A DNA stretch of 64,000 bases from Acetobacteraceae bacterium (GTDB lineage Bacteria; Pseudomonadota; Alphaproteobacteria; Acetobacterales; Acetobacteraceae): contig CANJLW010000015.1 in assembly GCA_947475245.1 (NCBI GenBank), forward strand, positions 25,908 through 89,907, given 5' to 3'. Positions within the stretch are counted from its first letter, which is position 1. Every line of letters starts with the position of its first letter. This document shows positions 7,722 through 18,626 of this stretch, piece by piece. A program made the position numbers and the translations under genes. The notes beneath the pieces were generated by a model. The model had not been told where the DNA came from and made no database searches. It worked only from the letters and a program-made list of their open reading frames with translations.

Positions 7722-9491
7722 GTGAACGCACAGGCGAGCAGCCATGCGATCGGAGCGATGAAGACCACCGCGAGACAAGAGCGCGCCTGGATGCCATGGA
7801 CATGGTCCGGCATGCTGCTGATCGTGCTTGCCTTTTTGGTGCTTTACCCAACGGCGATGCTGCTGATCGGCGCGCTGACCACCACCAACCCGGTGGTGGA
7901 AGGCTATAAGCTCTCCGATCTGTCCATCGGCAACTTCCTGACCGTCGCCGCCAATCAGAACGTCGCCTATGCGCTGATGAATTCGATGATCGCCTGCGGC
8001 GGCGGAACCGTGGTCGCGCTGGTGATCGGCCTGTCCTTCGCCTGGGTCGTCGTGCGCACCAACACGCCGTGCAAGGGGCTGATCGCCAGCGCCGGCATGC
8101 TGCCGCTGTTCGTCCCGCCCTTGGTCGCCGGTGTGGCCTGGGCCATTCTGGGCTCACCCAAGACCGGCCTGATCAACCTCGTGCTGGCAAAGCTGGGCAT
8201 CGATTTCCGCTTCGATCTCTACAGCATGTCCGGGATGATCTTCGTCTTTGGCATCTACTATGCGCCCTACGTCTACATGTTCACCGCCGCGGCGCTGCGG
8301 AACATGGACCCGTCGCTGGAAGAAGCGGCCGAGATTTCCGGTGCAAGCGCCGCGCGCACCATGGCGACGGTGACGTTCCCGCTGATCCTGCCGGCGATCA
8401 TCTCCTCCATGCTGCTCTCATTCGTCGTGATGCTCGGGATTTACGGCATTCCGGCGGTGCTGGGCGCGCCTGCCAATATCCCGGTCCTGACGACCTATAT
8501 CTTCGCGCTGACGGCGTGGTCTCCGCCGCTTTACAACACCGCCGCCGCCGTGGCCGTCATCCTGATGATGGTCACCGGGCTGATGGTCTATGCGCAGCAA
8601 AAGGTGCTGACCGGGCGCAGCTTTACGACAGTGGCGGGTAAGGCCTTTCGGCCGAGGTCGTTGAACCTTGGCCCCTGGCGCTTCCTGACGCTGGGCCTCG
8701 CCATTGTGTATCTGCTGGTCGTCGTCGTGCTGCCGTCGATCGCGCTGATCATCGCGGCGTTCCGCAAGTTCCTGTTCATCCGCGACATCCCCGCCATCTT
8801 CGACATGAAGCAGTATGGCTGGCAGCACTTCATCAAGATGTTCGACAATCCGTTGACGGTGCAGTCGATGATCAACTCGATGAAGGTCGGGCTGATCACC
8901 GCGGTCGTCGGCGGCATCCTGTCCTTCGCCATCGGCTATACCATCACCCGGTCCCAGGCTCCCGCCCGTCGGACCATCGACATGATCACGACGATCCCGG
9001 TGGCGATCCCCGGACTGGTGATCGGCGTCGCCTACCTGTGGGCCTGGATCGGCCTGCCGGGCGGGCTGTACGGCACGTTCTGGATTCTGGCGCTGGCCTT
9101 CGTCGCGCGCTTCCTGCCGGACACCGTCAAGGCGCTGTCGACGTCACTGATGCAAATCCACCGCGAACTGGAAGAAGCCGCCTGGATTTGCGGACGCAGC
9201 CTGTTCGGCACGATCACCAGCGTGGTATTGCCGCTGGCCCGCCCCGGCGTCGTCGCCGCCATGACGCTGCTGTTCATCCTGTCCATCCGGGAACTCGGCT
9301 CCTCGCTGTTCCTGTATTCCAGCGGCACCATGGTCATGGCAGTACAGCTTCTGGGCTACTACGAAGGCGGCAATATCGGTATCACCGCGGCGTTCAGCCT
9401 GGTGCAGATGGTGCTGCTTGCGGTGCTGATTTCCTTTACCAACTACCTATCGCGCGGCGCGGCCCAGGGCAGCGTCGGTCGTTCCGGCTAA
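7722..9491 (+). CDS. ABC transporter permease, two fused permease domains (AfuB/FbpB-like)
   Basis: 589 residues. A GTG start at 7722 is preferred because AGGGAG lies 7-8 bp before it; an ATG at 7758 has a poorly spaced site. Two BPD_transp_1 domains lie in tandem (roughly residues 60-300 and 345-580). Each has an EAA loop: LEEAAEISGASAARTM near residue 205 and LEEAAWICGRSLFGTI near residue 482. This fused architecture is characteristic of iron(III)-type and related importers. It is the first gene of a three-gene operon with the binding protein (16 bp gap) and ATPase (1 bp gap), giving a complete importer. Substrate not determinable from sequence alone. Confidence 0.92.
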   Translation: MNAQASSHAIGAMKTTARQERAWMPWTWSGMLLIVLAFLVLYPTAMLLIGALTTTNPVVEGYKLSDLSIGNFLTVAANQNVAYALMNSMIACGGGTVVALVIGLSFAWVVVRTNTPCKGLIASAGMLPLFVPPLVAGVAWAILGSPKTGLINLVLAKLGIDFRFDLYSMSGMIFVFGIYYAPYVYMFTAAALRNMDPSLEEAAEISGASAARTMATVTFPLILPAIISSMLLSFVVMLGIYGIPAVLGAPANIPVLTTYIFALTAWSPPLYNTAAAVAVILMMVTGLMVYAQQKVLTGRSFTTVAGKAFRPRSLNLGPWRFLTLGLAIVYLLVVVVLPSIALIIAAFRKFLFIRDIPAIFDMKQYGWQHFIKMFDNPLTVQSMINSMKVGLITAVVGGILSFAIGYTITRSQAPARRTIDMITTIPVAIPGLVIGVAYLWAWIGLPGGLYGTFWILALAFVARFLPDTVKALSTSLMQIHRELEEAAWICGRSLFGTITSVVLPLARPGVVAAMTLLFILSIRELGSSLFLYSSGTMVMAVQLLGYYEGGNIGITAAFSLVQMVLLAVLISFTNYLSRGAAQGSVGRSG

Positions 9492-9506
9492 ACGGGAGAA
9501 TTCCTC

Positions 9507-10541
9507 ATGCTTCTAACCCGCCGTCGCACGCTTGCCTCCCTCGCTTCTCTCGGCGTTCTGACCCAGTACGGGCCGGTGCGCGCCGCGAAGCCCTTCGATC
9601 CGTCTCCGTCGCTGGTCGCCGCGGCGCAGAAAGAGGGGGAGATGGTGCTCTACACCGCCGCTTTCCCGGAAGTGATGCAGGACAGCATCGCGCTGTTCAA
9701 TAAGCGCTTCAAAGTCCAGGTGAAGATGGTCCGCGCGTCCGGCGGGCAGTTGATCACCCGCGTGAAGTCCGAAGCCGCGACGGGCAAGCTGGAAGCCGAC
9801 GTGTTGGATCACTCCGACCGTGGTCAGACCAAGGCGATCGAGGACCTGTTCCTGGATTACGCCCCGCCGAACGCCGCCGATTACATGCCGTCGGCGCTGG
9901 TGTCGCCCAAGCTGTGGCCGACCATCACGCCGGGCTGGTCGATCGCCTGGAATGCGGAGTTGATGAAGAACCCGCCGAAGACCTGGATGGATCTGTGCAA
10001 GCCGGAATACGCCGGCGGCAAGATCGGTCAGGTCATCGGGCCGTCCGGCGGCACGACCTGGACGCGCATCATGTTCGAACGCCAGGTGTTGGGTGAAGAT
10101 TACTGGACGCGGCAGGCCGCGACCAAGCCGAAGCTCTATCCGTCCGGCGCGCCGTTGTCCGACGCGGTGGTGCGCGGCGAAATCCTGATCGCGCCGCTGA
10201 TCTACAACATCGTCTATCCCAAGAAGAAAGACGGCGCGCCGATCGACGCCATCTACCCGTCCGAAGGCGTGCCGATCGTGCCCTATGGCACCGGTATTCC
10301 CAAAACCGCCAAGCATCCGAACGCGGCCAGACTGTGGTTGGACTGGGCGCTGTCCGACGAAGGCCAGCTTCACTCCATTCGCGATCAAGGCAACATGACC
10401 GCGCTGAAAAACCCGCCCATGGCCCCGCCGGGCTTCGATCCGGCGAAGGACAAGCTCTGGACGCCCAATTTCGCCCAGTTCGAATCCCTGCACGGCCCTT
10501 GGCTGGAAGACTGGAACAAAACCTACGGATACCGGCAGTAA
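9507..10541 (+). CDS. ABC importer solute-binding protein (COG1840, Fe(III)-type family)
   Basis: 344 residues. The signal region MLLTRRRTLASLASLGVL is twin-arginine-like and ends near VRAA. The mature protein has AAQKEGEMVLYTAAFPEVMQ (family opening), ADVLDHSDRGQTKA, a central GPSGGTTWTRIMF and the C-terminal HPNAARLWLDWALSDEGQ block. It is clearly more divergent from the 0-3.3 kb paralogues than they are from each other. Placement between permease and ATPase makes it the cognate receptor. The name of the COG suggests iron, but members bind many anions and organic ligands. Confidence 0.92.
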   Translation: MLLTRRRTLASLASLGVLTQYGPVRAAKPFDPSPSLVAAAQKEGEMVLYTAAFPEVMQDSIALFNKRFKVQVKMVRASGGQLITRVKSEAATGKLEADVLDHSDRGQTKAIEDLFLDYAPPNAADYMPSALVSPKLWPTITPGWSIAWNAELMKNPPKTWMDLCKPEYAGGKIGQVIGPSGGTTWTRIMFERQVLGEDYWTRQAATKPKLYPSGAPLSDAVVRGEILIAPLIYNIVYPKKKDGAPIDAIYPSEGVPIVPYGTGIPKTAKHPNAARLWLDWALSDEGQLHSIRDQGNMTALKNPPMAPPGFDPAKDKLWTPNFAQFESLHGPWLEDWNKTYGYRQ

Positions 10542-10542
10542 C

Positions 10543-11643
10543 ATGTCTTCCGAACTGCACGTCGACCAACTGCGCAAGGTCTTCACCACCGGCAAGCCGC
10601 CGGTGGAAAAGGCCGCCGTCGACAATGTCACCTTCACCATCGCCGCCGGCGAAATCGTGGTGCTGCTCGGCCCCTCCGGCTGCGGGAAAACCACGACGCT
10701 GCGCTGCGTCGCGGGGTTGGAACACCCGACGTCCGGGCAGATTCGCATCGGCGGGACGATGTACACCGACCCGCAGGCCGGCGTGCTGGTGCCGCCGCGC
10801 AACCGCAATCTGGGCATGGTATTCCAGTCCTATGCGGTGTGGCCGCACATGACGGTGCGCCAGAACGTCGCCTATCCGCTGAAAGCCCGCGGCACGCCCA
10901 AGGCCGAGCTGGAAAAGGCGGTGATGCAGGCGTTGGATTTGGTGGAGCTGGCGTCGTACGCCGATCGACCGGTCACGCAGTTGTCCGGCGGGCAGATGCA
11001 GCGCGTCGCGCTGGCGCGCAGCATGGTCTATCAGCCGCAAATCCTGCTTCTGGACGAACCGCTGTCGAACCTCGACGCTCAGCTTCGACTTCGCCTGCGC
11101 GACGATCTGCGCCAGATCATCAAGCGCGTCGGCCTGACCGCGCTGTATGTCACGCATGACCAGACAGAGGCCGTGGTGCTGGGCGATCGCATCGGCGTGA
11201 TGCGCGACGGCAAGCTGCTGCAACTCGACACCCCGCGGGAGATTTACAACCATCCCGCCGATCTGTTCGTCGCCGGCTTCACCGGCGCGTCGAATGTGAT
11301 CGAGGGTCGGTTGGTATCGAACGACGGCGCGTTCGGCACAGTGGCCGTCGGCGACAACCAACGCCTGACGGCGCGCCTCGCCGCCGGGGTCAAGGTCGAC
11401 GCGGCGGTGAAGATCGCGCTGCGGGCCGATAACGTGCTGATGGCGCCGGTAACCGAAGGGCCGAACCGGTTTCGCGCGACGATCGACGCGCAGCACTACC
11501 AGGGCACGCAGACCGTCTACCAATTGGGCCTGCTGGGCGCGCGGATCGAAGCCATGGAAGTCGGCAGCAGCGCCAGGTTCGAACAAGGGGCTACGATCGA
11601 GGTCGGCCTGCCGCCGGAAATCTGCTGGGCCTATCCGGGTTAG
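10543..11643 (+). CDS. ABC transporter ATP-binding protein (PotA/FbpC-like)
   Basis: 366 residues. Walker A GPSGCGKT at residues 43-50, ABC signature LSGGQMQR near 147, Walker B ILLLDEP near 167-173, and a switch histidine in VTHDQTEAV. The C-terminal ~110 residues (from about 250) form a TOBE-like regulatory domain, as in the polyamine/iron/sugar CUT1-type ATPases. It energises the fused permease at 7722. The start is one base after the stop of the binding-protein gene, so translational coupling is expected. A strong convergent terminator follows. Confidence 0.94.
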   Translation: MSSELHVDQLRKVFTTGKPPVEKAAVDNVTFTIAAGEIVVLLGPSGCGKTTTLRCVAGLEHPTSGQIRIGGTMYTDPQAGVLVPPRNRNLGMVFQSYAVWPHMTVRQNVAYPLKARGTPKAELEKAVMQALDLVELASYADRPVTQLSGGQMQRVALARSMVYQPQILLLDEPLSNLDAQLRLRLRDDLRQIIKRVGLTALYVTHDQTEAVVLGDRIGVMRDGKLLQLDTPREIYNHPADLFVAGFTGASNVIEGRLVSNDGAFGTVAVGDNQRLTARLAAGVKVDAAVKIALRADNVLMAPVTEGPNRFRATIDAQHYQGTQTVYQLGLLGARIEAMEVGSSARFEQGATIEVGLPPEICWAYPG

Positions 11644-11654
11644 CACGAGAAAGT

Positions 11655-11677
11655 CCCCTCCCGCGGCGCGGGAGGGG
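11655..11677. terminator. Bidirectional hairpin terminator between convergent genes
   Basis: Perfect 10-bp stem CCCCTCCCGC (11655-11664) / GCGGGAGGGG (11668-11677) with a 3-nt loop, 12 bp after the ATPase stop and 15 bp before the stop of the convergent LLM gene. On the minus strand it is followed by ACTTTCTC; neither side has a long T run, so it is a hairpin of moderate termination strength placed where both transcripts must end. Confidence 0.75.
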
Positions 11678-11691
11678 TATTCGCCGACGGA

Positions 11692-12894
11692 TTATTCCGC
11701 CGCCGCGGCCGTTGGTTGGATCGAATTCGGGCCGAACCGATCCTTGAACGGCTGGGTGTCGATTTCCTCCAGTTGGATCTCGCCCGACAAGACCTTTTGC
11801 TTCCATGCCTGATGCGCGGGTTCGGCGGCGTGGAATTCGGGCATCACCTCCTTGGCGAACAATTCCAGGCTCTCGCAAATATGCTCGTGCGTGTTGCGAC
11901 CGGCCTGGTTCAACAGGATGACCTGATCGATATTGGACGATTGGAACCGCCGCAGCTTGCGACGAATGGTTTCCGGCGAACCGATCAGACCGCCCGCCAA
12001 GGCACGCGCCGCGGCTTCCGGGTTGGCCGCCTTCCACTTGTTGTACTCGTCCCAGATGTTGACGGTATAGGGATCGGGCCTCTTGCGCCCCGAAGACGAC
12101 CCGAAAAACCGCAACGCGAACTGAAAAAACGTCGCCCCATCCGCTCGGCGGCGCGCTTCCTCGTCCGTTTCGGCGCACATGAAATAGCTGACCAGCGCGA
12201 TGTTTGGATTGGTCGCGTAATTGGCGAGCTTTTCCTGACGTTTGGTAAAGGCGTTGTAATAGGCGTGCACCCAGGCAAAGGCGGCGTCGGCCGACAGGAA
12301 CTGGAAGCCCAGCGCCCCCAGGCCCCGCCGCCCGGCCATCTCCAGCGTTTCCAGCTGAGAGCACGCGACCCACAGCGGCGGATGCGGCTTTTGCACCGGC
12401 TTGGGCAGCACGTTGCGCAGCGGCATTTTGTGCCATTTGGTGTCGAGCTCGACGCCCTTGTCCTCGAACATCGGGATGATGCAGCGCAGCGTGTCTTCCC
12501 AAAGCTCCCGTTTGGTTTCCATGTCGCGCCCGAACCCGCCGAGTTCGGTGACCGATCCGGATTCGCCGGTGCCGAATTCGACGCGCCCGTTCGACACGAG
12601 ATCGAGGCAGGCGATGCGTTCGGCGATGCGGGCGGGCGGATTGGTGGTCAACTGCACGATCCCGTGGCCCAGGCGGATGTTTTTGGTCCGCTGACTGGCC
12701 GCGCCCAGGAAGACTTCGGGCGATGGAGAATGTGAATATTCTTCCAGGAAGTGATGCTCGACTTCCCACGCGTAGTCGTAGCCGAGCCTGTCGGCGAGTT
12801 CGACCTGGGTCAGGGCGTTTTGAAAGAGCTTGCGCTCGTCGTCCGGTTCCCATGGGCGAGGCAGTTGAAGTTCATAGAAAATGCCGAATTTCAT
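11692..12894 (-). CDS. LLM class (luciferase-like) flavin-dependent oxidoreductase
   Basis: 400 residues from the ATG at 12894 (AAGGAAA before it; the upstream in-frame extension is Lys/Pro-rich and lacks a site). It opens MKFGIFYELQLPRPW and has LADRLGYDYAWEVEHHFLEEY (bacterial-luciferase alpha-type pocket), RIAERIACLDLVSNGRVEFG (FMN-binding barrel segment) and a C-terminal GSPETIRRKLRRF block. Members use FMNH2 and O2 on diverse substrates, or F420. No dedicated flavin reductase is adjacent. The C-terminus extends about 50 residues beyond the barrel and ends in an Ala-rich tail. Substrate unknown. Confidence 0.88.
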   Translation of the reverse strand: MKFGIFYELQLPRPWEPDDERKLFQNALTQVELADRLGYDYAWEVEHHFLEEYSHSPSPEVFLGAASQRTKNIRLGHGIVQLTTNPPARIAERIACLDLVSNGRVEFGTGESGSVTELGGFGRDMETKRELWEDTLRCIIPMFEDKGVELDTKWHKMPLRNVLPKPVQKPHPPLWVACSQLETLEMAGRRGLGALGFQFLSADAAFAWVHAYYNAFTKRQEKLANYATNPNIALVSYFMCAETDEEARRRADGATFFQFALRFFGSSSGRKRPDPYTVNIWDEYNKWKAANPEAAARALAGGLIGSPETIRRKLRRFQSSNIDQVILLNQAGRNTHEHICESLELFAKEVMPEFHAAEPAHQAWKQKVLSGEIQLEEIDTQPFKDRFGPNSIQPTAAAAE

Positions 12895-14375
<1,481 letters not shown>

Positions 14376-14463
14376 GCCCAAGGAAAAGCCGCCGGCGTTC
14401 ATGGTTCGTTAGTACTTTCCGGGTTCAATTGCGTCGACACATCGCCTTGGGGGCAGTCGGCGC

Positions 14464-15864
14464 ATGAACCGGATCGATACAGCGATAGAGGTGGGCCCGT
14501 TGGCGGACCCGCTGCACGACGCATTGCTGGACAGTCGGCAACGCTGGCGGGCCCTGGTTTGGATGGCGGCCGATCTCGCGTTCGAAACCGACTCCTGGGG
14601 ACGCTTTACCCTGATCGCGCCCGATCCGGCGCTGGGTTGGTCGGCCGGCCTGTTGACCGGTCAGCCGGCATCCCTGCTGCTGACCGACAGCGCGGACGGG
14701 ACGAGTTTCGATCCGTTTCGCCCGACCGTGCCGGTTCGTCGTCGACGCGCCTGGGTCCGCCGAGCCGATGGTTCCAGCGCGTGTTTGACGTTTGCATCGA
14801 TGCCGATCCTGGATGCGGACGGGCATATCCGGGGCGCGCGCGGCGTCGGCATCGACATGACGGAATACGACGATCAAAGCGCAAGCGTGGCCGCGGCGCT
14901 GCGACGTGGGGAGTTGTTGGAACACATCCTGTCCTGCGTAAACCAGGAAATCCTGGCCCCGCGCATGATGGAAGCGGCTTTGGACGCGTTGCTGAACGCG
15001 GTCGGCGCGGAAGGCGCGGGCGTTCTGCGTCTGCCCGAACCGCCCGATGTCCCGGGATTTGCCCATCGCGCGGGGCGCGGGGCGGACTCGGTGATCGATT
15101 GCGCGATCCGCATGCTGAACGAACAGCCGCGCCTGCTGTCGGTCGGCGGCAACTTCGACGGTCGGCAATTGCTTGCCATCGGGTGCCAGACCCGCTTCGG
15201 TGCCCGCGCCGGTCTGATCGCCTGGCGCGCGGCGGATGGCAGGCCATGGGATGGCGACGATCGCACCCTGATCGGCGCCGGCGCCAACGTCATCCGCATT
15301 GTGTTGGAGCACGAGGCGATACAGCGGGAAATGACCCTTCAGGCGCGCACCGATCCGTTGACCGGGTTACTAAACCGGCGCGCCTTCCTGGAAGAAGCCG
15401 AAAGGCATTGTGACCGTCTGTCGCGGGAGGAGTTGCCGGGAACGCTGATGTTCGTCGATCTCGACAACTTCAAGGCGGTGAACGATCGACTGGGTCACGA
15501 GATGGGCGATCGGGTCTTGTTGCGCACGACCGAATTGTTGCGCCTGACCTTCCGCCCGTCGGACCTGATCGCCCGCCTGGGCGGTGACGAATTCGCGATC
15601 TGGCTGAGTGGCGCCGATCATCTGACCGCGGCGGAACGGGCGGAACGCCTGCGGGAGAACGCGCCCTCGGCCCTGGCCGACCTCGTCGGCGGCGACGGCC
15701 CCAAGGTCGGCATGTCCATCGGCATCGCGTCGCGCCACGGCCGATCCCGCGAAGGCATCGACAGCCTGATGCGCCGAGCGGACATGGCGATGTACGAGGT
15801 CAAGCGCAGCGGGCGAGGGCACTGGCGTGTCTCGTTGATCGAGGCGGATCATGCAAACGGCTGA
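14464..15864 (+). CDS. Diguanylate cyclase with PAS-like and GAF-like sensor domains (GGDEF)
   Basis: 466 residues. Residues ~20-135 look like a PAS domain followed by its C-terminal motif (DADGHIRGARGVGIDMTEYD), ~150-285 a GAF-like domain, and ~295-455 a GGDEF domain. The active-site GGDEF is intact (near residue 374), and RPSD lies five residues before it, the product-inhibition I-site. It should synthesise c-di-GMP from two GTP. No signal peptide or TM segment, so sensing is cytosolic. The gene overlaps the next (DUF2336) by 14 bp, tying the two functionally. No EAL domain is present. Confidence 0.93.
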   Translation: MNRIDTAIEVGPLADPLHDALLDSRQRWRALVWMAADLAFETDSWGRFTLIAPDPALGWSAGLLTGQPASLLLTDSADGTSFDPFRPTVPVRRRRAWVRRADGSSACLTFASMPILDADGHIRGARGVGIDMTEYDDQSASVAAALRRGELLEHILSCVNQEILAPRMMEAALDALLNAVGAEGAGVLRLPEPPDVPGFAHRAGRGADSVIDCAIRMLNEQPRLLSVGGNFDGRQLLAIGCQTRFGARAGLIAWRAADGRPWDGDDRTLIGAGANVIRIVLEHEAIQREMTLQARTDPLTGLLNRRAFLEEAERHCDRLSREELPGTLMFVDLDNFKAVNDRLGHEMGDRVLLRTTELLRLTFRPSDLIARLGGDEFAIWLSGADHLTAAERAERLRENAPSALADLVGGDGPKVGMSIGIASRHGRSREGIDSLMRRADMAMYEVKRSGRGHWRVSLIEADHANG

Positions 15865-17035
15865 GGCAGTCCGTGTCCGCGCCGGCGCGAACACGGACAC
15901 CGCCGCCGATGTTCTGGAACGTCTGGCCGGCGATCCGTCGACGACGGTGCGCGCGACGGTCGCGTTAAATCCGGCGACTCCGGCCTCGGTCGATGCCGTT
16001 CTGGCGCGCGACGGGGATGAGCGGGTGCGCATGCTGCTCGCGCGGAAGGTCGCGACGCTGTTGCCGACCCTGTCCAGCCACGAGCAGACGAAACTGCGCG
16101 AAGCCGCTTACGAAACCCTGGCGGTGCTTGTCCGCGACGAAGCCGAACGCGTGCGTGCCGCGGTGGCGGAGGAATTGAAGCTTCTGCCCGATGCGCCGCG
16201 CGCGCTGATCCTGCAACTCGCGCGGGATCACGCCGTGATGGTGTGCGAGCCGGTTCTGCTGTTCTCCCCCACGCTGACGACGGCCGATCTGGTCGCGATC
16301 GTCACCACCGAGCCATCCCACCCCAATGTCGCGATCATCGCCGCGCGTCGCTGTATTGCCGAAACAGTGTCGGACGCGATCGCCGCCACCACGAATGCGG
16401 TGGCAATCCGCGCGCTGCTGTCCAATGACTCCGCACAGATTCGAGAGGCGACTTTGGACGCGCTGGCCGCGCGTTCGGCCGATCACGCGGACTGGCACGA
16501 ACCGCTGGTGCAGCGCCCGATGCTGACGCCAAGGACGGCGCAGACGCTTTCGACGATTATCTCAACCCATCTGCTGGAGGTGTTGTGCAGTCGAGCCGAT
16601 CTGGACCCGAAACTGGCGCGTCAGCTTCAGTCGCGGCTGGCGGCGCGACTGTCACCGCCGCCCTCGGCGCGGGCGAAGCCCCCGGTCGGTAAAGTCTGGG
16701 GATCGTTCGGCCCGGATGCCGGGCGCGCGACGGAGGACGTTTTGCTCGACGCCATTCGGCGCGGCGATGTTCAAGGCGCATTGGAAACGCTGGCTCGGGC
16801 GGCGACGGTGCCGATCGGGCATGTGGATCGGGCGATGGCGCTGCGCAGCACCAAGGCGATGGTCAGCCTGGTGTGGAAAGCCGGCTTCACCATGCGCGCC
16901 GGGTTGGCGGTTCAGGGGCTGTTGGTCGGCGTGTCGCGCGACGCGATCCTGAATGCCGGCACCAATGCCGAATTCCCCCTGGGGATCGCGGAGATGCGCT
17001 GGCAGATCGAATTTATCGGTCGAGCGGAACGGTAG
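15851..17035 (+). CDS. DUF2336 family protein (HEAT-like helical repeats)
   Basis: 394 residues of Ala/Arg/Leu-rich helical repeats (for example DPSTTVRATVALNPATPASV, DEAERVRAAVAEELKLLPDA). This matches the alphaproteobacterial DUF2336 family, a HEAT-like scaffold of uncertain biochemical role found near c-di-GMP, cell-cycle and motility genes. The C-terminal ~110 residues (from VGKVWGSFGPD) lack the repeat pattern. GAGG precedes the ATG at 15851 inside the end of the diguanylate cyclase gene, so translation is probably coupled. A partner or output protein for the cyclase is a reasonable inference, not proven. Confidence 0.8.
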   Translation: MQTAEAVRVRAGANTDTAADVLERLAGDPSTTVRATVALNPATPASVDAVLARDGDERVRMLLARKVATLLPTLSSHEQTKLREAAYETLAVLVRDEAERVRAAVAEELKLLPDAPRALILQLARDHAVMVCEPVLLFSPTLTTADLVAIVTTEPSHPNVAIIAARRCIAETVSDAIAATTNAVAIRALLSNDSAQIREATLDALAARSADHADWHEPLVQRPMLTPRTAQTLSTIISTHLLEVLCSRADLDPKLARQLQSRLAARLSPPPSARAKPPVGKVWGSFGPDAGRATEDVLLDAIRRGDVQGALETLARAATVPIGHVDRAMALRSTKAMVSLVWKAGFTMRAGLAVQGLLVGVSRDAILNAGTNAEFPLGIAEMRWQIEFIGRAER

Positions 17036-17099
17036 GCGGCGGTCCGACCGCGCACAGGCCAACCTAAACGGCAGGCCCATAAGCGATCGGACACAGATT

Positions 17100-18008
17100 T
17101 TACCGCCGGATCAGGGTTCCCGGCCCAGCTTCGGTGAACAGTTCGAGCAGGCAGGCATGCGGCACGCGTCCGTCGAGGATCACGGCCCCCTTAACGCCCT
17201 GCTTCACGGCCTCCACGCAGTTTTCGACCTTGGGGATCATGCCGCCGGTGATGGTGCCGTCGGCGATCCTGGCATCGACGTCGGCCAGGCTGAGTTCGGT
17301 CATCAGCGTCTTGTTCTTATCCAGGACGCCGGGCACGTCGGTCAGCATCAGCAGGCGCGTCGCATGCAGCGCCCCCGCGACGGCGGCGGCGACCGTGTCG
17401 GCGTTGATGTTATAGGTCTGGCCGTTCTCGTCGACGCCGACCGGGGCGATCACCGGCACCAGCCCGCCGCCTGTCAGGGCGTGGATGACGCGGGCGTCGA
17501 CATGCGCGGGCTCCCCGACGAAGCCGAGGTCGAGCACGGTCTCTTTTCCGGTGTCCGGGTCGGTCTTGGTGCGGATCAGCTTGCGGGCGCGGATCATGTT
17601 GCCGTCCTTGCCGCAAATCCCAACCGCGAGCGCTCCCGCCTTGGAAATCAGGCCGGAGACATATTTGTTCACCGTACCGGCCAGCACCATCTCCACCACT
17701 TCGACCATGGCTTCGTCGGTGACGCGCAGGCCGTCGATGAAGGTGGATTGGATGTTCAGCCGCTTGAGCATCGCATTGATCTGCGGCCCGCCGCCATGGA
17801 CGATGACCGGATTGATGCCGACCTGTTTCAGCAGCGCGATATCGCGGCCGAATTCCAGGGCCAGGTGCTCCTCTCCCATCGCATGCCCGCCGTATTTCAC
17901 CACGACGGTTGCACCGGCATAACGTCGCAGGAACGGCAGCGCCTGCGCCAGGACCCGCGCCCGCTCCGTGGCGCCGGTGTCGATCAGAGGGGGGGTGGCT
18001 TCGCTCAT
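17100..18008 (-). CDS. argB: Acetylglutamate kinase
   Basis: 302 residues, normal length. It phosphorylates N-acetylglutamate in arginine biosynthesis. The motifs are clear: [10 protein letters not shown] (nucleotide and phosphate binding), [14 protein letters not shown], and the C-terminal [20 protein letters not shown] and [17 protein letters not shown]. It stands between a convergent DUF2336 gene and the repeat-bearing spacer at 18.0 kb; no other arg gene is adjacent. Confidence 0.97.
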   Translation of the reverse strand: MSEATPPLIDTGATERARVLAQALPFLRRYAGATVVVKYGGHAMGEEHLALEFGRDIALLKQVGINPVIVHGGGPQINAMLKRLNIQSTFIDGLRVTDEAMVEVVEMVLAGTVNKYVSGLISKAGALAVGICGKDGNMIRARKLIRTKTDPDTGKETVLDLGFVGEPAHVDARVIHALTGGGLVPVIAPVGVDENGQTYNINADTVAAAVAGALHATRLLMLTDVPGVLDKNKTLMTELSLADVDARIADGTITGGMIPKVENCVEAVKQGVKGAVILDGRVPHACLLELFTEAGPGTLIRR

Positions 18009-18040
18009 GCTCGGCGTTTAGGGCGCGGGGGGGTACTGGG

Positions 18041-18108
18041 TCAAGACGGCCCTTCGGGCCGAGGGGGTCAAGACGGCCCTTCGGGCCGAGGGGGTCAAGA
18101 CGGCCTCG
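18041..18108. repeat. 27-bp tandem repeat with a small internal hairpin, about 2.5 copies
   Basis: TCAAGACGGCCCTTCGGGCC recurs at 18041 and 18068 with an exact 27-bp period, and a third truncated copy begins at 18095. Each full unit contains CGGCCC-TTC-GGGCCG, which on the + strand folds with a stable UUCG-type loop. It lies in the spacer upstream of argB and downstream of the VOC gene, both on the minus strand. The minus-strand version (CGGCCC-GAA-GGGCCG) would be in the RNA; it has no T run. Confidence 0.85.
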
Positions 18109-18120
18109 GTCGTTCGCCGC

Positions 18121-18612
18121 CTACCGGCGCACGATGGCGGGGTCGTTGTCCCATGGGCCGGGGAACAGGCCGCGGTTCACCACATCCTCCGCGAACACCT
18201 GTTCGTGCCGCGGCCACTCCGCGGTGGGCAGTTCATAAGAGACTTCCAGCCCATTGCCGTCGGGATCGCGGAAGTAGATGCCCAGCGAAATCCCGTGATC
18301 CACGATCGCATCGATCCGCACATGATTGTCGTTCAACCGGCGATAGGCGTCCTTCAGCCGATCCAGACTGTCCACCATCCATGCCATGTGGTTCAGCCCC
18401 ACCTGTCCGCGCATCGGACCCGGCGCGTCCGGCCCGACCTGCATCAATGCAACCTCGTGCGACTTCGACTTGTCCGCCGACATGAAGGCCGCGCGTCCCG
18501 GCCGATGGTGATAGGTGTGCAGGCCCAGCACCTTTTCGTACCACGCCCGCGCGCGATCGGCGTCGCGGACATAAATGTTCACGTGCCCCAGATACATCGG
18601 CCGATCGTTCAT
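18121..18612 (-). CDS. VOC-superfamily protein, extradiol dioxygenase/glyoxalase-like
   Basis: 163 residues with one complete VOC fold made of two beta-alpha-beta-beta-beta modules. Likely metal ligands are His-10 (LGHVNIYVRDADRA), the His of GLNHMAWMV near residue 96 and the Glu in DGNGLEVSYE near the C-terminus, the His-His-Glu triad of Fe(II) ring-cleaving enzymes. AAGGAGG precedes the ATG. It lies 14 bp downstream of the HpaB-type hydroxylase gene, so a hydroxylate-then-cleave pathway for an aromatic compound is a plausible joint role (inference). Confidence 0.85.
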   Translation of the reverse strand: MNDRPMYLGHVNIYVRDADRARAWYEKVLGLHTYHHRPGRAAFMSADKSKSHEVALMQVGPDAPGPMRGQVGLNHMAWMVDSLDRLKDAYRRLNDNHVRIDAIVDHGISLGIYFRDPDGNGLEVSYELPTAEWPRHEQVFAEDVVNRGLFPGPWDNDPAIVRR

Positions 18613-18626
18613 GACGCTGTCCTCCT

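Noticed and set aside
10069..11646. A 525-codon minus-strand frame over the ABC ATPase
   Set aside because: Antisense to a fully motif-supported ATPase.
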